The notes: a model not told the origin generated them from the sequence alone. A stretch of 64,000 nt of DNA from Cylicocyclus nassatus (GCA_958299035.1 CATQJL010000112.1:9462880-9526879), one strand, 5' to 3'; counted from the stretch's first letter, positions 26,301 through 38,580 are shown. Translations and numbers: made by a program.

Positions 26301-29300
26301 TACCACGAAATTCGAATGCTGTGATGTATTTGCTACTTTTTGAATAATATGCACACCAAATTTTATATCCCTATGTTGTTCCGTTCTGTTTTTATCAGAA
26401 AAAATACTAGGCTACAAGACTTTTGGGACACCCTGTACACCTTACTAATGACCCTGATGACTAGCTCTAAAAAGCAATTTGTGAATCCATCGAATTGAAA
26501 ATAAAATTGTTGCTAATTTGAGTTGGATTTTATCTTGTTTTGGTTCTTCCTGTTTGCACACGCTATTTTATATGATAAGCAAAATGACAATCAAAGCGCA
26601 CCTCTTCGTTACGTTCCCGTAGAGTATTTTTGTTGAAACCGCTGCCAAGTATATGATGTCCTCCTCATTGCAAGGATAATATCCGTTAAGAAAATTCTGG
26701 CGTGCTTCCTCGTACAGCAACGTCATGCCAAACTCGTCGCTTTTAGCCTAAAATTTAGTAGATTGTGCACAGTTAAGCGAATTACTAAATGATTTGGAAT
26801 CTGCCATACCCGTTGAGCAAAAAGAATTTTGGTGCTTTTCCGTTATCCGAACTTTTTTTTCGAAGAAAATTGCTTTTCTTCTACCATATTTGGCGTTGAC
26901 TTCACAGGAAAGAGTGTCCACTCCCTGCCACGTGTCAAAAAGTTGAGACTTCCTCTACAAGTCTCACTTACAAAAGTTCGTCAGCTTACCAACGTAGTTT
27001 GTATCTATTTTTCAATCAAAAATATACCAATTTCTGATTCAACAATCTCAAGAATGAAGATCAAAATTATGAGCATGTCATACTGCCTTCGCTATAAATA
27101 TTAGATTTGCACAGAACAGAGAAGTGCACTAGAACTACATCATCTGAGCGTTAAAGCAAGCGGAAGTGAGGTACTACAAGCTATCATTAATAATCTTTTT
27201 TGGTTCTGTTCGCAAGGCGGGAACTGTTTGAAGAGGGTAATAATTTTGAACCATTGTCGGTCGAGATTTCTAATAAACGTTTTAGATTGTTCTGCTTCTC
27301 AAGAAACATCCGAACACCTTTACCTCACCGGAAATATAAAACATGTCAAATTGAACGAGAACATGTAGGCTGACTGTTGACTTTGTTCTTGACACGATAG
27401 TCCTTGTAGGATAAAGCACATATTTCATAAGCATTCTTATGAAAAATGGTTCCGGATGACGGGAATATACGAAAATTCTTTTGTGCTTCTCCCTGGGCGC
27501 TGAATCTACACGTAGTGGTGGACCAAGGTGCAGTGAGACGAATCCTTCCTCCTCCTCCCCGCCGACCCGAATTTCGGAGAATTGCCTTCGCAACTTTTTA
27601 ACATTTCCACTTAAAATCGGAATGATAAAAAAAAGGCAGATTAGTCTTATGTAAGGAGATTTTCGGGCAAAATGGAATTTGGAAGCGTGCGAAAAGTATG
27701 GGAAGCTTGACGCACTTTTTTATAGGGCGTGGTAATGCCGCTCCCGAAACCTGCATCCATGTCCCCAAAAATCTCTTACAAATGCAGAAAAACAACTATG
27801 AATTTTGCCTATTCCCCATTCTGCAAAATCATGGCTTCTTACTCGATGCCCACAGAAGACTCCGCAATATCTCAAAGAACAGTCCATCCACCCTGCCATG
27901 AAACGACTCACAAATATACAATTAAATACTACACAATCCACTTGTTATCAATGAGCTGAGCTCTTGTTTTGTGGTTATATTTATTTTAGAAAGTATGCTT
28001 TGCGCGCCAGTTTCTCAGTATCGCGGAGGATGATAACAAAGATAATTTCAACGAATTGGCGAGCGCCGCGAAAAGCTGCATCGTCTCGGCTGGTGCACGC
28101 AAGTATCATTTTAAGTGATTCACATTTCTTTTCATATCTCATCAAAACATTCTTCATACTCATATATAAGCCATCGGTAGGGTATGATCACATTTTCTCA
28201 CATTTTGTTCGTTCACTTTTGCATTCTCTTTACTACTGATTTTTCATGAAATAAGAGGTTGAAAGACAAGTATAAATAAAAGTATTGTAGAGAGAAAATA
28301 ACAGGTATTGTCGCAATTTATTTTTGTTCTGATTTGCATACAATGCTTTTTGCCATTATTCCTGCCATTATTAGTTTTGCATTGACAATCATTTGTTATG
28401 TATTAGTTTGTAGTTACACGTGTTAATTTACTTATTTATATTTATCTTTTTCAAGTAAATACGGTTTAATTACCCAAGTTTGAGTTGAAGTACATTGCAA
28501 CCACATACAAGCCCGCGTGGCACGAGTACAAGTTAATAAGTCTCTTGGCATTAGAAGTCTTATTGTTCTGCATATCATTCGAGCCTCAACTAAACACCCT
28601 TAGGAGAATTTGGCAGCAAGCAGATAGTAAGACCTCCTATCAAGTCAATGCCCATGCCCAAGCCGCGGCCCAAATGTCGCTTCGGAAGCGAGAATATCGC
28701 TCACTAATAATGAAAAAGCACGAGAACCCCTGGGCGGCACCGTCCATCCAGAAATGCCACCCTTCCGTGCTCGCTCGTTCAATCACCGTTCGGAGAGCCA
28801 ACTTCACGGGGTTTCTGATCTAGCCATCATATATACAGTGCTAGCCATAATTATGAAGCCACTCTAGAAATCGTCGTAATTTTCGTTCTTGTCAATGAAT
28901 CTGTCTGAAACTTTAATGTCTTGCGCGAATGTCAATCTACCATGACCCCTCAAAACGGCTTCCAATCTTGTTGAGTTTGAACGGAGAACAACGAAAAAAT
29001 CTGAAAAGGCCCTTAATGAAAGTTGGACAGAATTTTAAAGCCACCTGATTCTTCTAATCATTATCGCATTCTTGACTCTCAAATTTTGTACAATTATACC
29101 AAAATATGAAACATTTGCAACACCTACGGCTTGTCCTCCTACTCAAGTAGAAGCAATCATTGCATTTTTTGCATTTAAAGTAAATCTGCTTCAACAAACC
29201 GAGTTCAGCACTTTGTGGACATTGCAAACAGAGTTTTGTGGAGTAAAAGCGTGACAACCCTATGGTGAGGTTGGAGTCTTTCCGTTAACGTCAGCGATTA

Positions 29301-32300
29301 CGCAGAGTTTATGGAAGCGCTCCTCACCTCATCTATCGAAAATGCTCAATAGATTTTATGACTATCATCATAACTTATAATAACGGGCTAAGGGTTGTTT
29401 ACGTTTGTCTGTGTGTGTGTGTGTGAATCTCTGTCTGTCACGAAATTCGTAGAGCGAGTTCCAGTAAAGGTCTTGAGCTAGAATTTTGGTAGTAGCACCC
29501 TATCAGCATTTAGGTAAAATATGCAAAATCTCAAGCTCATTCGATAATTGGAACCTGTGAAATTGTGCGCCAAACGGATCCACGCGGCATTTCGCGCGCC
29601 AAAGTGGGCCTGTAATTTGACTTTTTTTAAAGTCATGGTTTCGTTCAGCAAGTAATTCCGGAAACCATGAACTCTAGCCCAAAGAGTGAGCAAAAAGTTG
29701 ACTTCACGCAAGATTGGCGCCAAAAAAGGAATAATTGCGTAGATGGTCGATTTGTCAAGGTTTTACCTGGGAATGTGAGAAAATTTTTGCGCAGAAAACT
29801 CACGGTTGTCATCATCTTTATGGCGACTATCAAGCCATTATAACTCCAGTAACTGATTCAGAATCGCATTTAATCTTTTGGAGAATATCTTCTAACCCTC
29901 ACAGTCACCGATGTTACATGAAAAAGCTTTTAGAATGAGTAGTTGTTTACATTTCATTCGTGATGAATCGCGAGGTAAGTTTTAAGGCCATCAGGACTAC
30001 GAGAAAGGCATGTGGATAGTAGAGCCAGTGCGAGCCTCTGCGAAGCAGAGGTGACGCACTGGTTTGAAATAAACAAGAGCTTGAAAACTTCTCAAAGCAG
30101 CTGTTTGTTGAAGCAGATTTACTGAAGCTTTTGAAAGCAAAAATGCAGTGATCGCTTTTACTTGAGTAGGATGACAGGCCGCAGGTGTTGCAAATGTTTC
30201 ATATTTTAGGATGTAATTGTACAAAAAATTTGAGAGTCAACGAATGCGATAGGGATTAGAAAAACCAGGCGGCTTTATAAATTTGTCCAGCTTTCATTAA
30301 GGGATTTTCCAAATTTTTTCGTTTTTCTCCGTTTAAACTCAACAAGACTGGAAGCCGTTTTGAGCGGTCATGGTAGGTTGACATGCGCATAATACAGCAA
30401 ATTTCAGACTGATTCATTGACAAAAACAAAAATTACGACGATTTCTAGAGTGGCTTTATAATTATGGCCAGCACTGTACACGATCCTTAGTTTACATCAG
30501 ACTTCGTGTAATATGTTCAAGCTGATGTGCGGCCGCACTACAGTTTTTCATGAGCGGTCAAGCTCCATCTTTATTGGTGGTGAGATAATGTAGGTTTTAA
30601 AGTGTTTGATCGGCACAACTATAAAGTAAAATGCGAAATGGATTTAAGATTTTATTGGAAAACTAGGGGAACAGAGAAGTCTGTCTTCCTATACGCCTCT
30701 AGACGATTTGCGGAGGATTTGCATGGTTACTCCTTGAGACATCAACAATACTCTAAGACCAAGTTACTTTGCATTGGAAGCATGTGACAAGCACCCCACT
30801 TGTTGAGACATTCTTATATGGGGGGGGGGGGGTAGTAACAATAATAGCTTCGTTTTTGAGTGTAGCTACTGTCATTAAAATATTGAGATGTTTCGTGTTT
30901 TATTCGCCCAAGCTTAGGCTGCGATAACGCCTCGTAAGCTTAGACCCCAACAAATCGTCACAAAGTCCCTGTTTTTTTTTCCGTTTTCTAGTTACACTTT
31001 TGCCATCTATAAGGTCTTTGCATTGCCCAGATATCTCTCCAAAGAGAAGGAACGACTTGGTTATTTTTCGATTTTCTTTTGATTCTCATTATTTTCACAG
31101 AACAGCAGTTATCTTCGTACAACACCCAATATGGGGTGGGAACTTGCATTACCTTCAACCAGTAAGGCATTTTGTTGCAAAAGAAGGTTGATGAAGCACC
31201 TGCAGTTCTGCGGCAAGCGTAGCGTGTGCGCTGCGCCTCATCACCAATCGCGGCTTCTCCGTCGAGTTCATCTGGTCCGTCCATTTGTCAACTTTAGCAC
31301 GCCATTTTTTCACGTTGAGATGAGCTAACGGTTTGTGATCGGGCTTTAGCTGGAGACCTGCAGAAGGCGTCTCCACTTCTATTAGAATGTGAATAAGCTG
31401 AACTACTTACTCAAACTCTCTGAGCACACCCACAACGCAAACAGTTTTAGCATGCTTGGGCCGATCTTTATCTCTTGCCCAATTTCTGCCAAAATGGAAC
31501 TAGCCGTAGTTTCTATGCCGTCTCTCAGCTGCACCATAACGTTCCCAGCAGATAGGAAATCAACCTAGATTGTATGATGAAGACGAGTATTTGTTTATAA
31601 GAATATACCTGTATTTTTTCAATTTTCTTCCAATTCATCAGCAGCTTTGCCACATCTTGCCATGCTTTCTTAGGCACGTCTTTGCACAAGTCTACAGCAC
31701 GATTTCCATCTCGATTTCGCAGATTCTGCAACCCATTACTTTATAACTGACCAGGGTGACCCACAATGTAGCCAAATGATTGCTTGTCAGGCTTCGGCCA
31801 AGTCAACCTACATCAGGATATCTTCTATTTACCGACTGTAATTATACCAGGGTGAGTCAAAAGTGATGAAAACTTTTCCACTCTGAAGTTTGATTCTTGA
31901 TAAATAAAGGGCTAAGAGGGATTTTTCTTTGAAATAGTAATGAGACTATGGTGAGTGATGGTTTTGATCCATCTTTCACTTGATTCTTGGATTTCTGCAC
32001 TTTATAAGTCTATGACTTCAAGGAAGAACATTGGATGAGAAATCGACACAGTGCTATAAAACTCTTGAACTTTGAGTTTACGAGCGGTGTGCCGTCAAGT
32101 ATCTTACAACAAATTTACAGTGTACACAACCCTCAAAGTTTAACCAGACGCAAAATATGGCTTTTTGGCTCTTCCTTGTTTCACCAGTGAATGCGACCTT
32201 TAATTTCAGATGGTCACGGTTTTCCTATTCAGCATTGCGGAAGTATAGGCGCCGTAAAACCTAATTGCCCGCGCTGTGCCTTGAACGCCAGCGTAAGCGA

Positions 32301-35300
32301 GCGGTCGTCGCAAACTAATGTCGGCGTTCACTATATCCCAAGAAATCTTTCTTCAACTTACATGTTGTTCTCGTCAATGCAAGATATATCTTGACGAAAG
32401 CTCCCTTCAAAAGTTCAAAAAAAAATGTGTGGAAAGGGTGCGCGCTCAGTGTCGCTCGCAAAAAGTAGCGCTTCGATACCAAACGATTCCAGTCGCGCCG
32501 CGCGTTGGTGTACAAAGCGATGCGTGGGCAATTGGATTTTGCGGCGCCTGTACACCCATTTTTTGTCACAAATCACAAACTCTCGAATAATAAGAAAATT
32601 ATTGGGAATCTGCAAGAAGTTTCTGCAAACCTCAATTCTTCAATGAGTCCGTCCTTCACTTAGTTCGTGTGGAACAGTTTTGCTGCTTTTGCTCATTTCC
32701 TAATCTTGTTTAAGTTTGAACCACATTGAAGGATACAAACCAAGCTCAGCCGACAACTTGCATGTGGTTTTAGTAGGGTTCCAGTTACCGAAGAGGACTG
32801 CAGAATTTACAGTTAATTGTTTGCCGGTACGTAAGTCGTTTTCCAGGCTGGGTTTCCTTAATCAGAGTTGGGATTCCACCTATAGCTTCTTCGCAAACGT
32901 ATTTTCGACTCATATTTCGGCAATTGTTGAGTCCACGCCTTGTCAGAATTAGGGAAGTGGCTTACAACATTTTCGATGTTCATTTCATGACGCTAACCTG
33001 TTTAGTATCATATATAGTGCGAACATTATCCGTCCCTAGGGAAGCTCCATCTTTGAAAATGATGTAAGACAAATGGCCCGTAGTAAAGCTGCCTCATTCG
33101 GTCTCAACTGAGGAAAGCTTCAGTTAAGGCTTCGACGAATCAACTGCCTCATTTGAGTCATTAATTGATGATTTCAACCATCCACATTGATATGATTGAG
33201 TACGCCACGTTCATGCAAGTATACAGGTTAAATCCCGTTCGCCAAACATTCACATCTTTGTGATTGGTACTAGCGTCGGAGATTGTGGCCGCACTTGTTA
33301 AATCTTGTCGAAGATCGTCAGCCTGCATTGTGGCTTCTCACTCAATATGTTCAACATGTTGAACTGACAAGTATGGTAAGTTAGATACTCAAAAGTAGCT
33401 TACGGAAATTCTCTCTAAACCTCATTAGCACACTAATTCGGGAGATCTTCACTCGGATCATCTCCGATGACTCGGCAGGGAGATGCCCCTGCCGAACTTG
33501 ACCTAAGGCTCACATGTCAGGTGACGCTGCATTATTATAGCAAAGTGGGCGGTCGTCATTTCACCTGATGGGACCTCACATAAGGGCGTCAGGGAATATC
33601 ATCTCCTGACCAAGCTTTACTACGTGCTAATCTCAGGTCAAACGCATCTTACTTGGTATAAATAGACTTGCGGGAAGTTTTCACTACTTTTGTCTCACCC
33701 TAGTACTATATCCGATCTGCAATCACTGTCGCATGTTCACAGAAGCTCTTCCGAGTATGGAAACCTACGGTGTCAACTCCGGGATGACTAAGCAATAGTT
33801 CTACCAAAAAGGCATTTCCATTGAGCGCGGCAAAGTGAAGTGCGGTTGCTCCACCTTTGTTCTGCACATTTACCTGAAAAGATATTTGCATTTTTATTTG
33901 AAGTTGGATCTACGGTAGTTTGTTCAAAAAAGTTACTGACATTAGCGTTCCCGTTGTTCAATAGCGCTCTCATCGCATCTAAGTGTTCATAAAAAGCTGC
34001 ATAATGAAGCGGTGTCCAGGAATCACGATCGGCTTGATTCACATCATAACCAAGAGCTATTAGTGACCTAAAAGAATAAAATTCTCTCTAACGTTTTGCT
34101 GACGTACGTGAAATGACGTCGTGACGAATTCTGTCCTCACTCTATTGTCGCCGCGTCTCCCACATAGGCAGCGCGATGCAATGGATAATTTCTTGACCAA
34201 TCATCTGATGAGATTGAGGTCCCAGATGAAGTTCTTATTGTGCGTTTAGCCGAAGCAATAAAATAGTTGGAGCCCTGTTCATTTAGTGAATAAGTACGTT
34301 CAATTAATTGTTGGAATATCGCAAACCTCATCGTCATCACCAAGCCCCAATCCACTATCGAATAATGGATTCATCACGAATGTATTGTACTTGTCGTAAG
34401 TAATCATTTCGACTCGACACAAATTTCCGTAGCGCACTTTTTCATCAAGATCCACTGATGATGAAACACTGCGTACACTACTAGACACATTCCTGCAATT
34501 CTACATTTGCTCCAAGCTTTGAAAGTTGCCAAGAAGTACCTGACGCATCCTTCGATTTCATTACCCACATAGGCTGGATTATGGCAACATCGGATCACTC
34601 GACTTTTGGCACATGGCTTCAAAAACAAGGATGATAGAAAGTACGCGTTGACCTTCTGTGAGTAACCCAGCCATCTAAAATGAGCGAAGATACTCTTTCG
34701 CCCGTCTTTTAAAGCTGCGTCTAGGTTGCGAAAGCCAGCCTCTCCAGCATTGTTTCAGCGCATTGCCGGAACTGTGCCCCTGGAAATCGTTCAGCGCTAC
34801 GATCTATCGTGGTTCCGGCATTGCGCTGGCACGACGCGAAGCCACCACAGGTACAACTTTGGACGCATCCTACGAGCTGCTTACTCCTCAATTCGCAGTA
34901 TCATATGTCTCGTCTGTGTATCAAAATCTTCAGGCGTTTGTATGCACATGTTCACCAGTTTAGCTAGATTCTCCAAGCGACCGTACCGATAAGAAACACG
35001 GTCTAAACAGATTCTTGCAACATCATTTCGAACACTTGACGTGAATAACCTTTGGTTTGCATTGGCGCACACATGAGAATCGTCCCTGGAATAGCCGACG
35101 AGCCATTCTTGTCTTCCCATAATGGTATAGGAACTGTTCGGCGAAAATTTGTTCTGGAAGAAAAGGCATAAATAATTTTATGGAACACACAGTAAATTGA
35201 GAGCTACCCGGTTTTTAGAAGCAGTTCTCCGAGAACGCAGTCAATCAAACTGGCCGAAAGGTTTTTGATATGGAATGAAGGAAGCTTGATGACCGTGCCT

Positions 35301-36855
35301 CTAACACGATGACCACCCACTGTTGTTCGTTTCTTCACTGGATAAGGCTGCAAAAGTAAAAGATGCATTGCGAATTACAGAGGGTCCCAAAAGTGCATCA
35401 AACATGCGGTCGCTAATTACATTCTTTGTTTAAACAAATTTTGCGATATTTCAGAATCTTCAAGTCCCCGGAGCATAGTGGGCGGTGGGCAGGAGTTTGA
35501 TAACGCACACGTGTGGCGGTTGATAGTGAGAGTGTACGAAGATAGCGCTCACGATGGAGCTTTAACAAGTTGTTTGATGTATTCGATGTCCGCAATGCTC
35601 CGCCCGTTATGCTTCTGGGGTCGCATATTGCCAGTTGGTTCAGATCCTAAAACGCTCGTCATTTCGGATTGTGTTGAAGTTATGACGCAGCAATCATCGA
35701 TATATCAGCATTACCGTAATCTTGGACTTGCAAGTACGAAAGCGCTTCATTGATATCCTCTGAGAATTCGTCATGAATAAGAAAATGAATTTCTCGCAAT
35801 CACGACTGATCTCATGTCAATGCTACCATTATGCGAGCTCACATCCCCCCGTAATATACATTCCCATGTTATTCGCTTACTTCAAACTCAGTTGCATCCG
35901 TCACGCTTGTGCCGGATGCTGGTCTTATGGTGGACTGATGGTTGAGTGTCTCTCTTCATTTTTCAGTGCGTTGAACCACCAAAAGGTTTTGGACGGGTAG
36001 GACTTGATAGGATCAGGACGGCGGTATGGTGAAAACAGATACATATGCTACAATCTATTTCAGATTCCTGACGAATGCAAATTGTTCGATATGTTAAGTC
36101 AATAAAAGTTTCACCAATCAACCCGGCTTCAGCATAAGAAACGATAAAACGATTGTACCTAGGTTCAGAGAAGAAAATAGAAGGAAATCGTCAGGGCGCT
36201 TTTTCGAAACACTGATGCCCATCATTATAAAGTAAGTTTTAACTCAGTTTAGGCGGAAATTGGACTGGCGAGAGTCCGCTTCGCAACGATTCGCGCCGCT
36301 TTGCAGTCTGCGTCTCTTCATTCTGATCTATCTCGCTGAGCCACGGTTCGGACGCGCTGCTCCATTTGGAATTTTTCGCCGGGCCGTTCCGGGTTGAAAA
36401 ATACTGTAGCTGAGTGATCAAAATTTAAGAATTTGCTACTATGAATAGTTTGCATAGAGAGAGTCATTCGGAGAGCTAATTACTAATATCTGTCCATTTT
36501 CTGCAATAACAACGCCTTATTGTAGCGTTGCTACCGAACACTGTTTATGAATAGAATTGATGCTGAAAAAAAGATGCTGCAATCTTGTACTCGTTAATGC
36601 TGTATCATGCATTAATCGTGAGTCAGCGGATGGCCTCAAAATGTGCAATTTGCCAATTGCACAGCATTCATATCACCCATAAACCATGTTTGTCGTCTAC
36701 AGTAATGTTACCTGTGCATCTTTATAATTAGGTACATCAGAGCTTGTAGATGGTTCATCCAAGATTACCAGGTCATAGGCATGTGGAGACAGTAAGTTTT
36801 GATCTATTACAGCAGTCTGCCGTAATTCTACTATGGCAACTGACACGTCTGACAT
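20354..36855 (-). CDS. kri-1: KRIT1/CCM1 orthologue (kri-1), 16 exons, one frameshift in exon 3
   Basis: Minus-strand exons: 36712-36855, 35208-35347, 34885-35153, 34540-34674, 34327-34492, 34141-34274, 33941-34067, 33769-33873, 31609-31725, 31411-31564, 31200-31357, 26602-26747, 22363-22459, 21170-21280, 20473-20664, 20354-20419. They total 2,261 nt; adding one base gives 753 residues, near the family size (human KRIT1 736). Domains in order: Nudix-like N-terminus; NPAY motif (HNPAYVG) and a second NP motif (MNPLF); ankyrin repeats (NYPLHRAAYVGD, WTPLHYAAFYEHLDAMRALL, ATALHFAALNGN); FERM F1-F3 (LSLQLKPDHKPLAHL; EEARQNFLNGYY; FRTYGSTFF; GVNDYGLHLI). The ATG lies two bases after a TTGCAG acceptor, suggesting trans-splicing. 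KRIT1 is a scaffold for Rap1/ICAP1-type partners; worm KRI-1 acts in lifespan and apoptosis signalling. Exon 3 lacks one base in a T run near 35,017; phase either side is otherwise perfect. Introns are full of transposons. Confidence 0.93.
21464..21700. repeat. Short inverted-repeat element in a kri-1 intron
   Basis: GCGAACATGCTCTCTGATCA (21,549-21,568) returns inverted near 21,626 (GAGCATGTTCGCGGAAA), with flanking AAGGTCTATCAACTGCAGTGTCGG and CCGACACCGCAATTGATAAGC also pairing. A related sequence (CGTGAGCATGCTCTCTGATCA) occurs at 47,571-47,592, so it is dispersed. Lies between kri-1 exons 21,280 and 22,363. Confidence 0.55.
23509..24222. mobile_element. Pogo-like foldback MITE (copy 1) in a kri-1 intron
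   Basis: The ends are GGTACTTTTCCTTATCCGGA and the inverse TCCGGATAACGGAAAAGTACC; the family end is GGTACTTTTCCGTTATCCGG. It shares internal blocks (CACAGGAA, TGCCACGTGT, then a TTGACA/TTGAGA stretch) with the copy at 26,830-27,474. The GTTATCCG-type end resembles pogo/Tigger elements by memory only. No transposase. Confidence 0.65.
24223..25508. other. Intronic stretch of kri-1, no exon assigned
   Basis: Lies between kri-1 exons 26,602 and 22,459. The overlapping frames at 24,734-25,179 on both strands look compositionally coding, and a minus-strand product would be Trp/Lys-rich (RRWSESSLVGWKILLKI). No splice chain or known family supports it. It might be a small nested gene or an old repeat. 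Confidence 0.35.
25509..26435. mobile_element. Mariner-type element in a kri-1 intron
   Basis: The ends are CAGGGTGTCCCAAAAGTCTTG and the exact inverse (CAAGACTTTTGGGACACCCTG) with TA at 25,507-25,508 and 26,436-26,437. It is 927 bp. Unlike its neighbours it is not an overall foldback. No intact transposase (no D..D motif) is visible, so it is a deletion derivative or MITE. Confidence 0.85.
26830..27474. mobile_element. Pogo-like foldback MITE (copy 2)
   Basis: The ends are GGTGCTTTTCCGTTATCCGAA and the inverse near 27,450-27,472 (TTCCGGATGACGGGAATATAC). It shares the CACAGGAAAGAGTGTCCA and TGCCACGTGTCAAAAAG interior with copy 1. It lies in the kri-1 intron between exons 26,747 and 31,200. 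Confidence 0.6.
28590..28825. repeat. Decayed relative of the TTAA-flanked element at 50,443
   Basis: Shared blocks include CCTATCAAG, TCAATGCCCATGCCCAAG / AATGCCCAAGTCGCGGC, AAATGTCGCTTCGGAAGCGA and AATCACCGTTCGGAGAGCC. The ends are lost. It sits in a kri-1 intron. Confidence 0.6.
28836..30476. mobile_element. Tc1-type foldback element with nested Helitron
   Basis: The ends are CAGTGCTAGCCATAATTATG and the inverse CATAATTATGGCCAGCACTG type (30,457-30,476), with TA at 28,834-28,835 and 30,477-30,478. The arms pair over about 400 bp (GGCTTCCAATCTTGTTGAG with its inverse near 30,330; CAAATCTGCTTCAACA-type block near 29,195 with one near 30,110). The loop holds the Helitron at 29,368-30,062. 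It lies in a kri-1 intron. Confidence 0.85.
29368..30062 (+). mobile_element. Non-autonomous Helitron, copy 2 (unexpanded)
   Basis: Starts TCATAACTTATAATAACGGG after an A. It has a short GTCT/GT microsatellite at about 29,403-29,437 followed by CACGAAATTCG. It ends with the hairpin CCTCTGC-GAA-GCAGAGG and TGACGCACTGG, then T. It is 695 bp. The same A^T insertion rule holds as for copies 1 and 3. Confidence 0.85.
31847..33704. mobile_element. Mariner-type element filling a kri-1 intron
   Basis: The left end is CCAGGGTGAGTCAAAAGTGA after TA (31,845-31,846); the right end is its inverse (AGTTTTCACTACTTTTGTCT, then CACCCTAG) before TA at 33,705-33,706. It is 1,858 bp. It lies in the 2,043-bp intron between kri-1 exons 33,769 and 31,725, leaving only about 185 bp of host intron. 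Inside, 32,240-32,275 pairs with 32,525-32,560 (GCCGTAAAACCTAATTGCCC type), a second nested inverted repeat. Confidence 0.8.
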
Positions 36856-37670
36856 TTCTGCAATAAAAAAACTTGATTGTTTAACGAGCTACTGTATAGA
36901 TACACTTTCTATTTCTACAGATTGATAAGCATAAAGAGATAGAGATACTGACATTCCGTATCAGAGATATCGTCACTTGTCGATTCTAGATCATGGCACA
37001 TGCTCAAGGAGATTCGGACGGAGAAAATACGATACCAGGCAGGAGCTCAGAGTATGATTTTCTCGATCACGAATAAATTATATGAGCTACCGCTTGCGCA
37101 AGGGTTCCATTCAGGACTTTCAAGTTTTTCACATGGGAAACCCAAGTACTCAAATTTGCCTGGACCTTTACCTTTGAAAGTGGTTTCGAAAATAGATGTG
37201 TTTGTAAATTCGTCTTAGAGCTGATTCTACAATAAAATTTCCCCGAAAGAGAATATGACAGTGATTCCATTCGTTAACAGCTCCTACTTTTATGAGCAGA
37301 TATACTATTGAACGTGCAATTAATGACTGGAAGATAATAACAAACACAAACAATGCGACACAAAACCTGCTCCTTTCAAGGAATTTCCTGTCTCAGAAAA
37401 ATATAAGCAAGCGGAGACGACATGTATAACTCAATGTACATTCCCGACTAAGATCATTTTCCTCAAGCTGATTTGATAAAAGCGATAAAAAAGAAGAGTG
37501 GGAAGGAAAGGTCTTATGACTCTACTGTCAACGAAATGTGACGAGCTACAGAAGCTAAACAACACGATCGAGACGTCACCTTGACAAAGCTTTACAACTG
37601 GTATATTGTTTTTACTTCGTATTGTGAGAGCAGTGTGTTGGGTATCATAGAAGTCTTTAGTTATGAACAA
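36856..37670. other. kri-1 upstream region
   Basis: Contains the TTTATTGCAG trans-splice acceptor immediately above the kri-1 start. No further exon was found. Promoter elements could not be recognised by eye. Confidence 0.4.
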
Positions 37671-37679
37671 TTAAAATAC

Positions 37680-38580
37680 CAAAAAAAGAAGAACGAGCAG
37701 AAATTTGAAGTGTGTAAAATTCGTCATGAGTCTCGCTGCCACGACAGCTTCATCTATTTTGTGAGCTTCGCAAATATCGATTAGAGTGATAAGAGCGGTG
37801 ACCACACCCAACAAAGCAAACAATGTGCCTGGCAAGAAGTGTCTCTCGCATCTTACTGCGGATTTTTCGCACTTACCAGGGGAGGACCAGAGTCGAAATC
37901 GGCTTTCCACATGAAATTGATATCAATCCAAAGAGCATCAAACACTGATTCCAAAACTGTCGCTGTTTTTTGCCAAGTGCTTCTAGACTGAGTGATGAAT
38001 GCTTCTTGGAACGAAAAATGAAAGCAATATTTAGGCAAAACCATTGTTACGGTTTTTCCAGCGCTAAAATAAGGAAGTGAAGTACGAGTATATTAGACAA
38101 AGATATTTCATGCATAAAGTGCTCTGATATACTAAGCCACTTGCGCAAGCTTGAACGGATTCGTTCCAGTAACGCCAATTTTGAGCCAAAAAAAACGCTC
38201 ATAACTCAGCGTTTAAAGGCGCTTGGCAGAAAACAAAGGCAATCTTAAAACCAACATTTGGTGCCCTTCAGATTGGTACATGATTTATGGGGGAAGCTGA
38301 TCTCGGGTCCTTCCCAGTTTAGTGATACCTCAATATAGCAGCTTAGAAAAAATGAATTATAACGCTCCGATGTGAACCATCTATAAAACGTTCGTACTAT
38401 CTCCTGTTCCTTACTAGAATAATTCGAGAAGAGGCATGAAGCAGTAAGAACAATAAATAAAACACAGGCACCTCGCTCACCGCCAATTCCTGTAGCACGC
38501 CACTGAATGAGTTCCGACTCGTACTGGCCAAGACCCCAAAGGGCCTGGCAGAGGCTAGCTTCTATAGCTTGCAAAATCGA
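37680..38580 (-). CDS. Candidate exons of an unknown gene upstream of kri-1
   Basis: Three minus-strand stretches look coding. Near 38,485-38,580: ALWGLGQYESELIQWRATGIG, with a GTGAGC donor. About 37,877-38,010: STWQKTATVLESVFDALWID and INFMWKADFDSGPPL, ending at a GTAAGT donor. About 37,700-37,830: LFALLGVVTALITLIDICEA (a possible membrane segment), then HKIDEAVVAARLMTNF. The acceptors are not convincing and I could not fix one consistent chain. The order and strand would make it an upstream neighbour of kri-1. No family recognised. Confidence 0.35.

Noticed and set aside
31000..31328. Plus-strand frames over the FERM exons of kri-1
   Set aside because: They are antisense to exons that align well with KRIT1 and continue in phase on the minus strand.
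38060..38240. Shared CGTTCCAGTAACGCC / TGTTCCAGTTACGCG motif with 60,185 as a regulatory element
   Set aside because: Both lie in anonymous sequence and the match is short; it is more likely a fragment of a dispersed repeat.
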